DNA from: Victivallales bacterium
GTDB lineage: Bacteria > Verrucomicrobiota > Lentisphaeria > Oligosphaerales > Oligosphaeraceae
DNA length: 11,942 bases
Direction: 5' to 3'
Assembly: GCA_900769285.1 (NCBI GenBank)
Contig: CAAGGB010000149.1
Location: forward strand, 1 to 11,942
The translations under genes and the position numbers were made by a program. This document shows, piece after piece, positions 6,305 through 11,942 of the stretch. Within the stretch, counting starts at the first letter, position 1, and each line of letters opens with the position of its first letter. Under the pieces are notes generated by a model. The model had not been told where the DNA came from and searched no databases. It saw nothing but the letters and a program-made list of their open reading frames with translations.

Positions 6305-6383
6305 GAACGTCCAACCCGCCAGACGGGGCGAGACGTTCGGCGGGAGGCTCACGGCTTCGCCTGACGCCCGTGCGCCGGGCGTG

Positions 6384-6410
6384 GCCCCGTGTGCGGCGAC
6401 GGGGCGTTTT
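6384..6410 (+). terminator. Terminator-like hairpin just upstream of the permease
   Basis: GCCCCGT (6384-6390) and ACGGGGC (6399-6405) form a perfect 7-bp stem with an 8-nt loop, then G and TTTT (6407-6410). It ends 36 bases before the permease ATG. A terminator this close to a start suggests attenuation control of the permease. Confidence 0.5.
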
Positions 6411-6446
6411 CACAGACCCATTTGACCCAAGAGGAGACCTGCGATC

Positions 6447-7613
6447 ATGCAGACACTGACGAAATTCATCAACGAGTTCCTGTCGCTGACGGCACGGATG
6501 GCGCCCTGGCTGCTGCTGGGCTTCCTGTTCGCGGGTCTGTTTGCGCTCTTCTTCACGCCGGAGAAGGTGCGTCGTCATCTGGGCGGCAAGGGACTGCTGC
6601 CGGTGCTGAAGGCGGTCCTGCTGGGTGTTCCGCTGCCGCTGTGCTCCTGTGGCGTCGTGCCGCTGGCGGCAGCCATGCGCAGCTCCGGCGCCAGCCGCGG
6701 CGCCACGGCAGCCTTCTTCATCTCGACGCCGCAGACGGGCATCGACAGCATGGTTGCCACCTTCTCGCTGCTGGGCTGGCTGGCCGGCGTCCTGCGTCCC
6801 GTGCTGGCCATCGTCACCGGACTGGTCGGCGGCGTCCTCATCGGACGCCTCGCCGACCGCGACGACAGCCAGGACAGCGCTGGCATCGAGGCGGAACATG
6901 CCCCCGGCGAGCACGGCGGATGCTGCTGCTCGGACGAGGGGACGGTTCCTACCGCGCACCGCGACGGCGACGGCTGCTGCTCGGACGAGGGGAAGCCCGC
7001 CGGCGAGCACGGCGGATGCTGCTGCTCGGGTGGAGGCGGAACGGCGCGTCGTCCTGGACTGCTGGGAGCCGTGCGGTATATGCTCTGGTATGGATTTGTG
7101 CGGACGCCGAAGACGGTCGCCTCGTCGCTGCTGCTGGGGCTGGTGATTGCGACGCTGATTCAGATGTTTGTGCCGGACGACTTCGGCGCGTCGGTCATCC
7201 GCGGCAACGCCTGGGTGGAGATGGTGGCGGTGATTGCGTTCTCCCTGCCGCTGTATGTCTGCTCGACGGGTGCGATACCGATTGCGGCGACGCTGGTGCT
7301 GAAGGGGATTTCGCCTGGCGCGGCGCTGGTGTTCCTGATTGCGGGGCCGGCGACGAATTCGGCGATGGTCGCCTCGATGGTGCGCATTCTTGGCGGGCGG
7401 GCGACGCTGGTCTATCTGGCGGTGCTGGCGGTGGTGACGGTGACGGCCGGCGTGGTGATCAACGCGCTGGGGCTGTCGCTGGGCGGTTCGTCGCTGGCGG
7501 CGGTGTCCGGCGCGACGGAGGCCTGCTGCCTGACGCTGTTCCAGCGTCTGTCAGGGGCCGTGCTGCTGGTGCTGCTGGGTTGGGGGATGTACCGGAAGCT
7601 GCTCCACGAGTAG
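6447..7613 (+). CDS. SO_0444/ArsP-type permease, probable metal or metalloid exporter
   Basis: An inner-membrane permease of 388 residues in the PF03773 family (ArsP_1, formerly DUF318; SO_0444-type Cu/Zn efflux proteins). Membrane helices are visible near residues 18-36, 52-76, 85-112, 115-133, 223-243, 256-280, 290-312, 320-345 and 365-382. Family signatures are present: PLPLCSCGVVPLA (62-74, Cys66 and Cys68 likely substrate-binding), STPQTGIDS (93-101), CSTGAIPIA (272-280) and AGPATNSA (299-306). The loop at ~137-203 carries three cysteine clusters, GGCCCSDEG, DGCCSDEG and GGCCCSGGG, likely metal ligands. GAGGAG (6431-6436) lies 10 nt before the ATG. It follows the His-rich DUF134-NifX gene, supporting a metal role; the actual substrate (Cu, Zn, As or other) cannot be told from sequence. 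Confidence 0.88.
   Translation: MQTLTKFINEFLSLTARMAPWLLLGFLFAGLFALFFTPEKVRRHLGGKGLLPVLKAVLLGVPLPLCSCGVVPLAAAMRSSGASRGATAAFFISTPQTGIDSMVATFSLLGWLAGVLRPVLAIVTGLVGGVLIGRLADRDDSQDSAGIEAEHAPGEHGGCCCSDEGTVPTAHRDGDGCCSDEGKPAGEHGGCCCSGGGGTARRPGLLGAVRYMLWYGFVRTPKTVASSLLLGLVIATLIQMFVPDDFGASVIRGNAWVEMVAVIAFSLPLYVCSTGAIPIAATLVLKGISPGAALVFLIAGPATNSAMVASMVRILGGRATLVYLAVLAVVTVTAGVVINALGLSLGGSSLAAVSGATEACCLTLFQRLSGAVLLVLLGWGMYRKLLHE
6904..7029 (+). repeat. Direct repeats encoding the CCC loop of the permease
   Basis: A 30-nt exact direct repeat lies at 6904-6933 and 7000-7029, in the same frame. A related 21-nt unit occurs at 6922-6942 and 6973-6993. Together they encode the three cysteine clusters. The exact identity at DNA level, wobble positions included, points to recent duplication. 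Confidence 0.85.
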
Positions 7614-7620
7614 TGCGGTG

Positions 7621-7656
7621 CGGCTGGGGCGATGGCGCGAGGCATCGCTTCAGCCG
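7621..7656 (+). terminator. 14-bp hairpin after the permease
   Basis: Bases 7621-7634 pair with 7643-7656 (12 Watson-Crick pairs and two central G-U pairs), loop 8 nt, starting 8 bases after the stop. A T-run (7676-7680) lies 19 bases further on, too far for a textbook terminator, so this may be an RNA-end or weak terminator. The rest of 7614-7789 shows only a possible -10 (TATATT, 7717-7722) without a clear -35. Confidence 0.5.
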
Positions 7657-7789
7657 TCCTGGGGAGTCTGGCTCATTTTTGTGCCGGGCGCGAGGGGCAT
7701 GGCACTGAAACTGGCCTATATTATGGCGGAGTCGGGGGAGAGTGTGGGGCGAGGTCAGGTTGAGTGTGAAGCGAGGGGCAAGCGGACAG

Positions 7790-8806
7790 ATGTTCAGGAA
7801 GATCAAGGTCGGTCAGATTGGCATTGGGCATAACCACGGTTCGGAGAAGATGTCGTCGCTGCGGCGGCTGTCGGATCTGTATGAGGTGGTGGGTGTGGTC
7901 GAGTCGGATCCCGTATGGTATGAGCGCCGCCATGGCCTGAAGGAGTACGCGGGGCTGCGCTGGATGACGGAGGACGAGCTGTTTGCGGTTCCCGGCCTGG
8001 AGATGGTGGCGGTGGAGACGGACAGCCTGGAGCTGGTGCCGACGGCCCACCGCTGCGCCGACCATGGCCTGCATATGCACCTGGACAAGCCCGGCGGCTC
8101 GTCGCTGCCGGAGTTCCGCTCCTTGCTGGACAAGATGGAGCGCCGCGGGCTGGCCATCCAGTTGGGCTACATGTACCGCAACAACCCCGCCATCCGCTTC
8201 GTCAAGGATGCCCTGCGCCAGGGATGGCTTGGCGAGATCTTCGAGATCCATGCGGTGATGAGCCGCTGGGACGGCGATGACTATCGCCGCTGGATCGGAC
8301 AGTTCCAGGGCGGCGCCATGTACATCTTCGGCGGTCATCTCATCGACTTGGTCATCTCCATGCTGGGACGCCCCACGGATGTCATCGCCCTCAACACCTG
8401 CACCCGTGACGACGGCTGCGAGGACAACGGCTTCGCCGTGATGACCTACCCCCGCGCGACCGTCTCCGTGCGCACCAGCATCTGCGAGGTCGATGGCATG
8501 AAGCACCGCAGACTCATCGTCTGCGGCACACAGGGAACGGCGGAGATCTGCCCGCTGGAGCATCCCGCGGACCGCTATCGCCTGGATCATCTGCATGTCC
8601 GTCTGACGCTGAAGCGCGACTGCGGGCCCTATGCGGCCGGCACGCACCTGGTCGAGGTGCCGCTGATGAACGGACGCTACGATGACCAGATCACGGAATT
8701 CGCGCACATCATCCGGGGCGAGATGGCGAATCCGTATTCCTATCGCCATGAGTTCCTGGTTCAGGAGGCGCTGATGGCGGCCTGCGGACATCGCGGGCTG
8801 TACTGA
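7790..8806 (+). CDS. Gfo/Idh/MocA-family oxidoreductase
   Basis: A probable NAD(P)-dependent oxidoreductase, likely acting on a sugar or cyclitol. The 338-residue protein opens with a Rossmann dinucleotide fold (KVGQIGIGHNHG, residues 6-17, a variant of GxGxxG). The family's EKP-type motif appears as HLDKPGG (97-103, Lys100). The C-terminal substrate domain starts near 125, with GGAMYIFGGHLIDLV (174-188) holding the likely catalytic His183 and Asp186. Start chosen at 7790 because the fold begins there and a GAGGGG (7773-7778) lies 11 nt upstream; an in-frame start at 7742 would add 16 residues of no evident function. Many PVC bacteria carry numerous such genes for polysaccharide breakdown, which would fit the glycoside hydrolase at the left edge. 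Substrate cannot be named. Confidence 0.9.
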   Translation: MFRKIKVGQIGIGHNHGSEKMSSLRRLSDLYEVVGVVESDPVWYERRHGLKEYAGLRWMTEDELFAVPGLEMVAVETDSLELVPTAHRCADHGLHMHLDKPGGSSLPEFRSLLDKMERRGLAIQLGYMYRNNPAIRFVKDALRQGWLGEIFEIHAVMSRWDGDDYRRWIGQFQGGAMYIFGGHLIDLVISMLGRPTDVIALNTCTRDDGCEDNGFAVMTYPRATVSVRTSICEVDGMKHRRLIVCGTQGTAEICPLEHPADRYRLDHLHVRLTLKRDCGPYAAGTHLVEVPLMNGRYDDQITEFAHIIRGEMANPYSYRHEFLVQEALMAACGHRGLY

Positions 8807-8869
8807 TTGATGAGCCGTTGGCTGCCGCTTCCGCCGGGCCACGCGAGGCGGCGCCTGTCCCGTCAGCGC

Positions 8870-9052
8870 CCTGCCGTCGGGCTGAAAGCGGGGGCGGCAG
8901 GCGTTCCGTGCCGCGGCAACCAGCGCACCGCAGGGGTAACGCTTGATGAGCGGGTGGCGATGAGCCCCGTAGGGGCGCGAGCCACCGGAAGGCGGATGAA
9001 TGGATTTTAGCCACGGAAGGGATGGCCCCGCTGTCGGCCATTCTTCTCCGTG
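8870..9052 (+). ncRNA. Candidate structured RNA (unknown family)
   Basis: At least four stable stems lie in tandem. In the third, GGC-GAT-GA on one strand faces GA-GCC on the other, like the kink-turn Kt-7. In the fourth, 9012-9027 pairs with 9036-9052 through 16 pairs (two G-U) with a single bulged C, around an 8-nt loop. I match it to no known riboswitch or RNA family. High GC content makes chance stems common, so this is tentative. Confidence 0.3.
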
Positions 9053-9079
9053 CGAGCGTGCGTGAGGTGTCGGCGGTGT

Positions 9080-9091
9080 CCTGACGTCAGG
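9080..9091. promoter_or_regulatory. 12-bp perfect palindrome upstream of the quinone oxidoreductase gene
   Basis: CCTGACGTCAGG is self-complementary and lies 93 bases before the start of the next gene. It could be an operator. No clear -35/-10 pair was found beside it. Confidence 0.3.
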
Positions 9092-9184
9092 CTGAACATG
9101 TGCCGTTGAAGGGGCTGGAGCCGTGCGCTGGCTTCTTTGGCGCGAATAGTCCCGAGCTAGACAGATGAGAAGGAGAATGGAAGC

Positions 9185-10147
9185 ATGAAAGTGATACGTG
9201 TGGACGCGGAGCAGCATCTGCATTGGGTGGACGAGGCGGAGCCGGAGCTGACGGCGGGTCATGTCATCGTGGAGGTCTGCGCCGCTGGCGTGAACCGCGC
9301 CGACCTGCTGCAGCGCGCGGGCAAGTATCCGTCGCCGGCGGGCTGTCCGGACTGGATGGGGCTGGAAGTGTCGGGGCGTGTGGCGGCGGTAGGGGAGGGC
9401 GTGACCCGCTGGCAGGTGGGCGATGCGGTCTGTGCGCTGCTGGGGGGTGGCGGCTACGCGGAGCGCGCGCTGCTGGCGGAGGACATGCTGATGCCGGTAC
9501 CCGAGGGGGTTGAGCTGGCCGAGGCCGCCTCCCTGCCGGAGGTCTATGCGACGGCCTATCTCAATCTGGTTCAGGAGGCGGGTCTGCGTCCGGGCGAGAC
9601 GGTGTACATCACGGCTGGCGCCAGCGGACTGGGGCTGGCGGCCATCCAGTTGGCCAAGGTGCTGGGCGCCGCCAAGGTCATCACCACGGTCGGCAACGAG
9701 GAGAAGGCCAAGCTCTGCCAGCAGCTCGGCGCCGACGTCGTCGTCAACCGTCACTCCGGCGATTTGGGTGCCGTCTTCGACGCCAACCCCGTCGACATCG
9801 CGCTCGACTGCGGCGGCGGCGACATCCTGGGGCAGAACCTCGAGAGGATGGCGGTCGGCGGGCGCTGGATACTGGTCTCGACGCTGGCCGGCGAGGAGAC
9901 CCATATCCGTCTGCGTCCCATCCTGAAGCGTGGTCTGCGTCTGATTGGCAGCACGCTTCGCAGCCGCACGCCAGAACGCAAGGCCAACGTCCTTGCCGGC
10001 CTAGTCCGCGACGTCTGGCCGGCCTTCGCCGACGGCAGAATTCGCACCACCGTCTGTGCGCGCTTTCCCATCCAGCAGGCGGAGGAGGCGCATGCTCTCC
10101 TGCAGAAGCAGGCCAACGCCGGCAAGGTCATCCTGACGGTGGAGTGA
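9185..10147 (+). CDS. NAD(P)H:quinone oxidoreductase, PIG3/zinc-free MDR family
   Basis: A soluble NADPH-dependent quinone (or enone) reductase of 320 residues, the normal size. The N-terminal GroES-like domain (1-~120) carries AAGVNRADLLQRAGKYP (33-49) and GLEVSGRVAAVG (59-70), both hallmarks of the PIG3 (TP53I3-like) group in the medium-chain dehydrogenase/reductase superfamily. The Rossmann domain has ITAGASGLGLAAIQLAK (142-158), the A/G-x-G-x-G-type NADPH motif, then VITTVGNEEK (165-174). Zinc-ligand cysteines of alcohol dehydrogenases are absent, as expected. AAGGAG (9170-9175) lies 9 nt before the ATG. It stands alone after the structured stretch 8807-9184, and no terminator is evident behind it. 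Likely roles are detoxifying quinones or handling redox stress; the natural substrate is unknown. Confidence 0.93.
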   Translation: MKVIRVDAEQHLHWVDEAEPELTAGHVIVEVCAAGVNRADLLQRAGKYPSPAGCPDWMGLEVSGRVAAVGEGVTRWQVGDAVCALLGGGGYAERALLAEDMLMPVPEGVELAEAASLPEVYATAYLNLVQEAGLRPGETVYITAGASGLGLAAIQLAKVLGAAKVITTVGNEEKAKLCQQLGADVVVNRHSGDLGAVFDANPVDIALDCGGGDILGQNLERMAVGGRWILVSTLAGEETHIRLRPILKRGLRLIGSTLRSRTPERKANVLAGLVRDVWPAFADGRIRTTVCARFPIQQAEEAHALLQKQANAGKVILTVE

Positions 10148-10333
10148 GGAGATGTTTGCGTGATTTGTGTGTTTTGTGGACGGAGGCGGTGTGTCCGGCC
10201 GTTTGAGTATTCTTTGTGAGTGGTGGACTGATTGCGAAGCCTGCGCGCTTTGTGGATTGAGGTGTAATGGCCTGTGCCAAGGTGCGATGATGGCCTGGCA
10301 ACGGCAGACCACAGGAAAAGGAAAATCGAGTAT

Positions 10334-11629
10334 ATGGAAATACGGCGTGACACCTATCTGCGCCAGTTGATTGACCGGCAGTGGAATGGCCTGGTGAAAG
10401 TGGTGACGGGCATTCGCCGCTGTGGCAAGTCCTATCTGCTGGGCAAGCTGTTCCGGGACTATCTGCTGTCGCAGGGAGTCGTTCCGGAGCAGATTCTTCA
10501 TCTGGAGCTGGATTTGACCGCCAATATGCGCTACCGCAATCCGCTGGCCTTGTCCGAGTATGTCTGTGAGCGGATGCGTGGTGAGACCGTTCGCCATTAC
10601 CTGTTCATTGATGAGATACAGATGTGCGAGCCGGTGCGGAATCCGTATCTTCCGGAGGGACGTCGGATTACCTTCTATGATGCGCTCAATGACTTCATGC
10701 GGATACCGAATCTGGATGTGTATGTCACCGGCAGCAATTCGCATATGCTGTCGCGGGATGTGCTGACGGAGTTCAGGGGGCGTGGTGATGAGATTCGCGT
10801 GCATCCGCTGACCTTTGCCGAATACTATTCGGCTGTGGGCGGCGACCGTGAGACGGCGTTCAAGCAATATGCGTTCTATGGAGGGATGCCGCTGGTGTTG
10901 AGCCAGCGCCATGACGGTGACAGGATGGCCTATCTGTCATCGCTGTTCAGCGAGCTGTACCTCAAGGACATCATCGAGCGCCGTCAGGTCGAATTCCCGG
11001 ATGAGCTGTCGCAGATGGTGGATCTGCTGTGCTCCTCTGTAGGCTCGCTGACCAATCCGAGCAAGCTGGCGGACACCATTCGTTCCAGGAAGAACGTGAA
11101 TGTCTCGGCGACGACCCTGAAGCGCTATCTTGAGCATCTGAAGGATGCGTTCCTGTTCAGTGAGAGCCAGCGGTATGATGTTCGGGGAAAGTCCTACTTT
11201 GACTATCCGATGAAATACTACTGTGAGGACATTGGGTTGCGCAATGTGCGTACGGGCTTCAGGCAGATGGAGATGACGCACATCATGGAGAACATCATCT
11301 TCAATGAGCTCAAGGCACGGAAATGCTCCGTGGATGTGGGGGTCGTGGGCGAGTGTGTCCGGAACGCCAGCGGCACCTATTCGCGAGTCCAGCGGGAAAT
11401 TGATTTCATCGCCACCAAGGGAGACCGCAAGGTCTATATCCAGTCGGCGTTCGCGATGCCGACGGAGGACAAGCGGGAGACGGAGCGAAAGCCCCTCCTG
11501 CTGACGGAGGATGTCTTCCCGAAGGTCATTGTCCGACAGGATGTCGGCAAGCCTTGGTACGATGACAAGGGCATCCTGAACATCGGGCTGCTCGACTTTC
11601 TGCTCGACAGGCAGGCTGTCATCTGCTGA
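10334..11629 (+). CDS. ATP-binding protein, AAA_14 plus DUF4143
   Basis: A 431-residue ATPase of the widespread AAA_14/DUF4143 group, whose cellular role is poorly known. The N-terminal P-loop domain has Walker A GIRRCGKS (26-33), Walker B HYLFIDEIQ (88-96, Asp93-Glu94) and a sensor-1-like VTGSNS (131-136). ARG-like FRGRGDEIRVHPLTFAEYY (147-165) is typical. DUF4143 follows from ~210 (ELYLKDIIERR). It ends in a PD-(D/E)XK-like fold: EIDFIATKGDRKVYIQSA (355-372) has the Asp, but Gln-Ser-Ala stands where active nucleases have Glu-x-Lys, so nuclease activity is unlikely. AAGGA (10318-10322) lies 11 nt before the ATG; an in-frame start at 10274 would add 20 residues without the family pattern. By eye it has more A/T at third positions than its neighbours, suggesting horizontal acquisition. 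No partner gene is present. Confidence 0.9.
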   Translation: MEIRRDTYLRQLIDRQWNGLVKVVTGIRRCGKSYLLGKLFRDYLLSQGVVPEQILHLELDLTANMRYRNPLALSEYVCERMRGETVRHYLFIDEIQMCEPVRNPYLPEGRRITFYDALNDFMRIPNLDVYVTGSNSHMLSRDVLTEFRGRGDEIRVHPLTFAEYYSAVGGDRETAFKQYAFYGGMPLVLSQRHDGDRMAYLSSLFSELYLKDIIERRQVEFPDELSQMVDLLCSSVGSLTNPSKLADTIRSRKNVNVSATTLKRYLEHLKDAFLFSESQRYDVRGKSYFDYPMKYYCEDIGLRNVRTGFRQMEMTHIMENIIFNELKARKCSVDVGVVGECVRNASGTYSRVQREIDFIATKGDRKVYIQSAFAMPTEDKRETERKPLLLTEDVFPKVIVRQDVGKPWYDDKGILNIGLLDFLLDRQAVIC

Positions 11630-11755
11630 CACGACGTGTCTGGGGGCATCCCGCGCGTACCGACGCACCACGGCTGCCGTAGCCCCTGTCACATACTCTC
11701 GCGCCCAAGACTCCACGGCTGGCTGACATCAGCCTGACGTTCCCATCGGCCTCCT

Positions 11756-11788
11756 GGCCGCCAGCGCTCTAGCTGACGGTCTTTTTTT
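11756..11788 (+). terminator. Intrinsic terminator 1 of the ATPase gene
   Basis: Bases 11756-11765 pair with 11772-11781 (nine pairs including one G-U, one C-A mismatch) around a hexaloop, followed at once by seven T (11782-11788). It lies about 127 bases after the stop. Confidence 0.7.
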
Positions 11789-11815
11789 GTCTTTGTCTCC
11801 AGTTTTTTCTCCGCT

Positions 11816-11856
11816 GCCATCCTGACGCTTCCTTCAGCGTCAGGATGGCTTTTTTT
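11816..11856 (+). terminator. Intrinsic terminator 2, strong
   Basis: A perfect 14-bp stem (11816-11829 with 11836-11849) with a 6-nt loop runs directly into seven T (11850-11856). This is the clearest terminator in the window. The opposite strand has no matching T-run, so it acts rightward only. Confidence 0.9.
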
Positions 11857-11942
11857 GTTTCGCGGCTCAGGCGAGAAGTTTTTTTCCAAAGAAGTCACCT
11901 GTGGCCGGAAAACCGCGACGGACGGCGCTTATACCGGGCAGA

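Larger units (their letters stand above)
6138..6446 (+). other. Structured 309-base leader before the permease, no gene
   Basis: No coding frame stands out. The stretch holds, in order: a nested hairpin (6175-6180 with 6196-6201, inner 6183-6186 with 6191-6194); a 13-bp hairpin with one A-A mismatch (6239-6244/6264-6269 and 6246-6252/6256-6262, triloop); a terminator-like hairpin ending in TTTTT at 6304; a pseudoknot-compatible set at 6305-6344; a 6-bp hairpin (6364-6369/6377-6382); and a second terminator-like hairpin ending at 6410. The 12-nt string CCCGCCAGACGG occurs at 6239-6250 and 6315-6326. It may be an attenuator or unknown regulatory RNA for the permease. Confidence 0.5.
8807..9184 (+). 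other. Structured 378-base non-coding stretch
   Basis: No credible gene; a 67-residue frame (8807-9010) is Arg/Pro-rich, starts at TTG and has no ribosome site. The stretch is dense in stems: 8870-8876/8895-8901 (7 bp), 8901-8905/8938-8942 (5 bp) enclosing palindrome TGCCGCGGCA (8909-8918), 8953-8958/8981-8986 with inner 8964-8968/8972-8976, and 9012-9052. The palindrome CCTGACGTCAGG lies at 9080-9091. TTGATGAGC recurs at 8807 and 8943. It may be a structured RNA, a leader of the downstream quinone oxidoreductase gene, or a dispersed repeat. Confidence 0.45.
11630..11942 (+). other. Downstream region with tandem terminators, no gene
   Basis: The 313 bases after the ATPase hold a small hairpin over the stop (GACAC/GTGTC, 11628-11632/11636-11640), two intrinsic terminators (listed separately) and several T-runs, including seven T at 11879-11885. 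The last ~55 bases show nothing recognisable. Confidence 0.7.

Noticed and set aside
7700..7716. Sigma54-like site (TGGCAC ... TGGCC) upstream of the oxidoreductase
   Set aside because: The spacing to the GC element is off by one and the second half lacks TTGC; no enhancer-binding context.
8807..9010. 67-residue frame in the structured stretch
   Set aside because: TTG start, no ribosome site, low-complexity Arg/Pro composition and overlap with strong hairpins.
7721..9904. 727-residue frame on the minus strand
   Set aside because: It is antisense to the MocA oxidoreductase and quinone reductase genes, crosses the non-coding stretch and has no recognisable domain; a GC-rich shadow.
10167..10370. 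Small Cys-rich frame (CEACALCGLRC) before the ATPase
   Set aside because: GTG start, no ribosome site, overlaps the ATPase start, and the Cys codons come from a TGT/TGC-rich sequence; possible but unsupported.

Overview
The window is GC-rich, gene-dense bacterial DNA. It probably comes from the Lentisphaerota/Verrucomicrobiota (PVC) side of the tree. The best clue is the type IV pilin-like gene at 4128-4859. Its N-terminus lacks the usual glycine before the cleavage site and runs straight into FTLIELLVV...MLLPAL, followed by an AREKAR-type segment, a form very common in Lentisphaerota such as Victivallis. The large glycoside-hydrolase-like protein and the MocA-type oxidoreductase fit the same setting. 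LpxD and an OmpH/Skp protein show a Gram-negative, lipid A-making envelope. The taxonomic call is an inference from sequence style.

Layout, left to right. (1) 1-1440 (+): 3' part of a clan GH-A-like glycoside hydrolase, cut by the window edge. (2) 1463-1513: a long perfect hairpin between convergent genes. (3) 1545-3975 (-): STAS protein, OmpH/Skp chaperone and lpxD, apparently one outer-membrane/lipid A operon behind a good promoter at 4074-4102. (4) 4128-4859 (-): pseudopilin-like protein with a near-consensus promoter about 190 bases upstream. (5) 5041-5231: divergent control region with two promoters, an inverted repeat over one -35 box and a 14-bp perfect palindrome at the predicted start of the rightward transcript. 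(6) 5232-7613 (+): a probable metal-handling pair. The first gene joins a DUF134 helix-turn-helix domain to a NifX/NafY-type domain and a His-rich tail. The second is an SO_0444/ArsP-type permease with cysteine clusters in its cytoplasmic loop. A 309-base, hairpin-filled leader with two terminator-like structures and a possible pseudoknot separates them. (7) 7790-8806 (+): Gfo/Idh/MocA oxidoreductase. (8) 8807-9184: a non-coding stretch with several strong hairpins, one resembling a kink-turn, a candidate structured RNA or dispersed repeat. (9) 9185-10147 (+): PIG3-type quinone oxidoreductase. (10) 10334-11629 (+): ATPase with a DUF4143 domain, followed by two tandem intrinsic terminators.

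The most interesting part is 5041-7613. The regulator-like domain, the cofactor/metal-binding domain, the metal-chelating tail and a cysteine-loaded exporter suggest a compact metal (or metalloid) sensing and efflux module. The first gene has a strong internal ribosome-binding site, so it may make both a full-length fusion and a free NifX-like protein. No mobile element, tRNA, rRNA or CRISPR array was seen.
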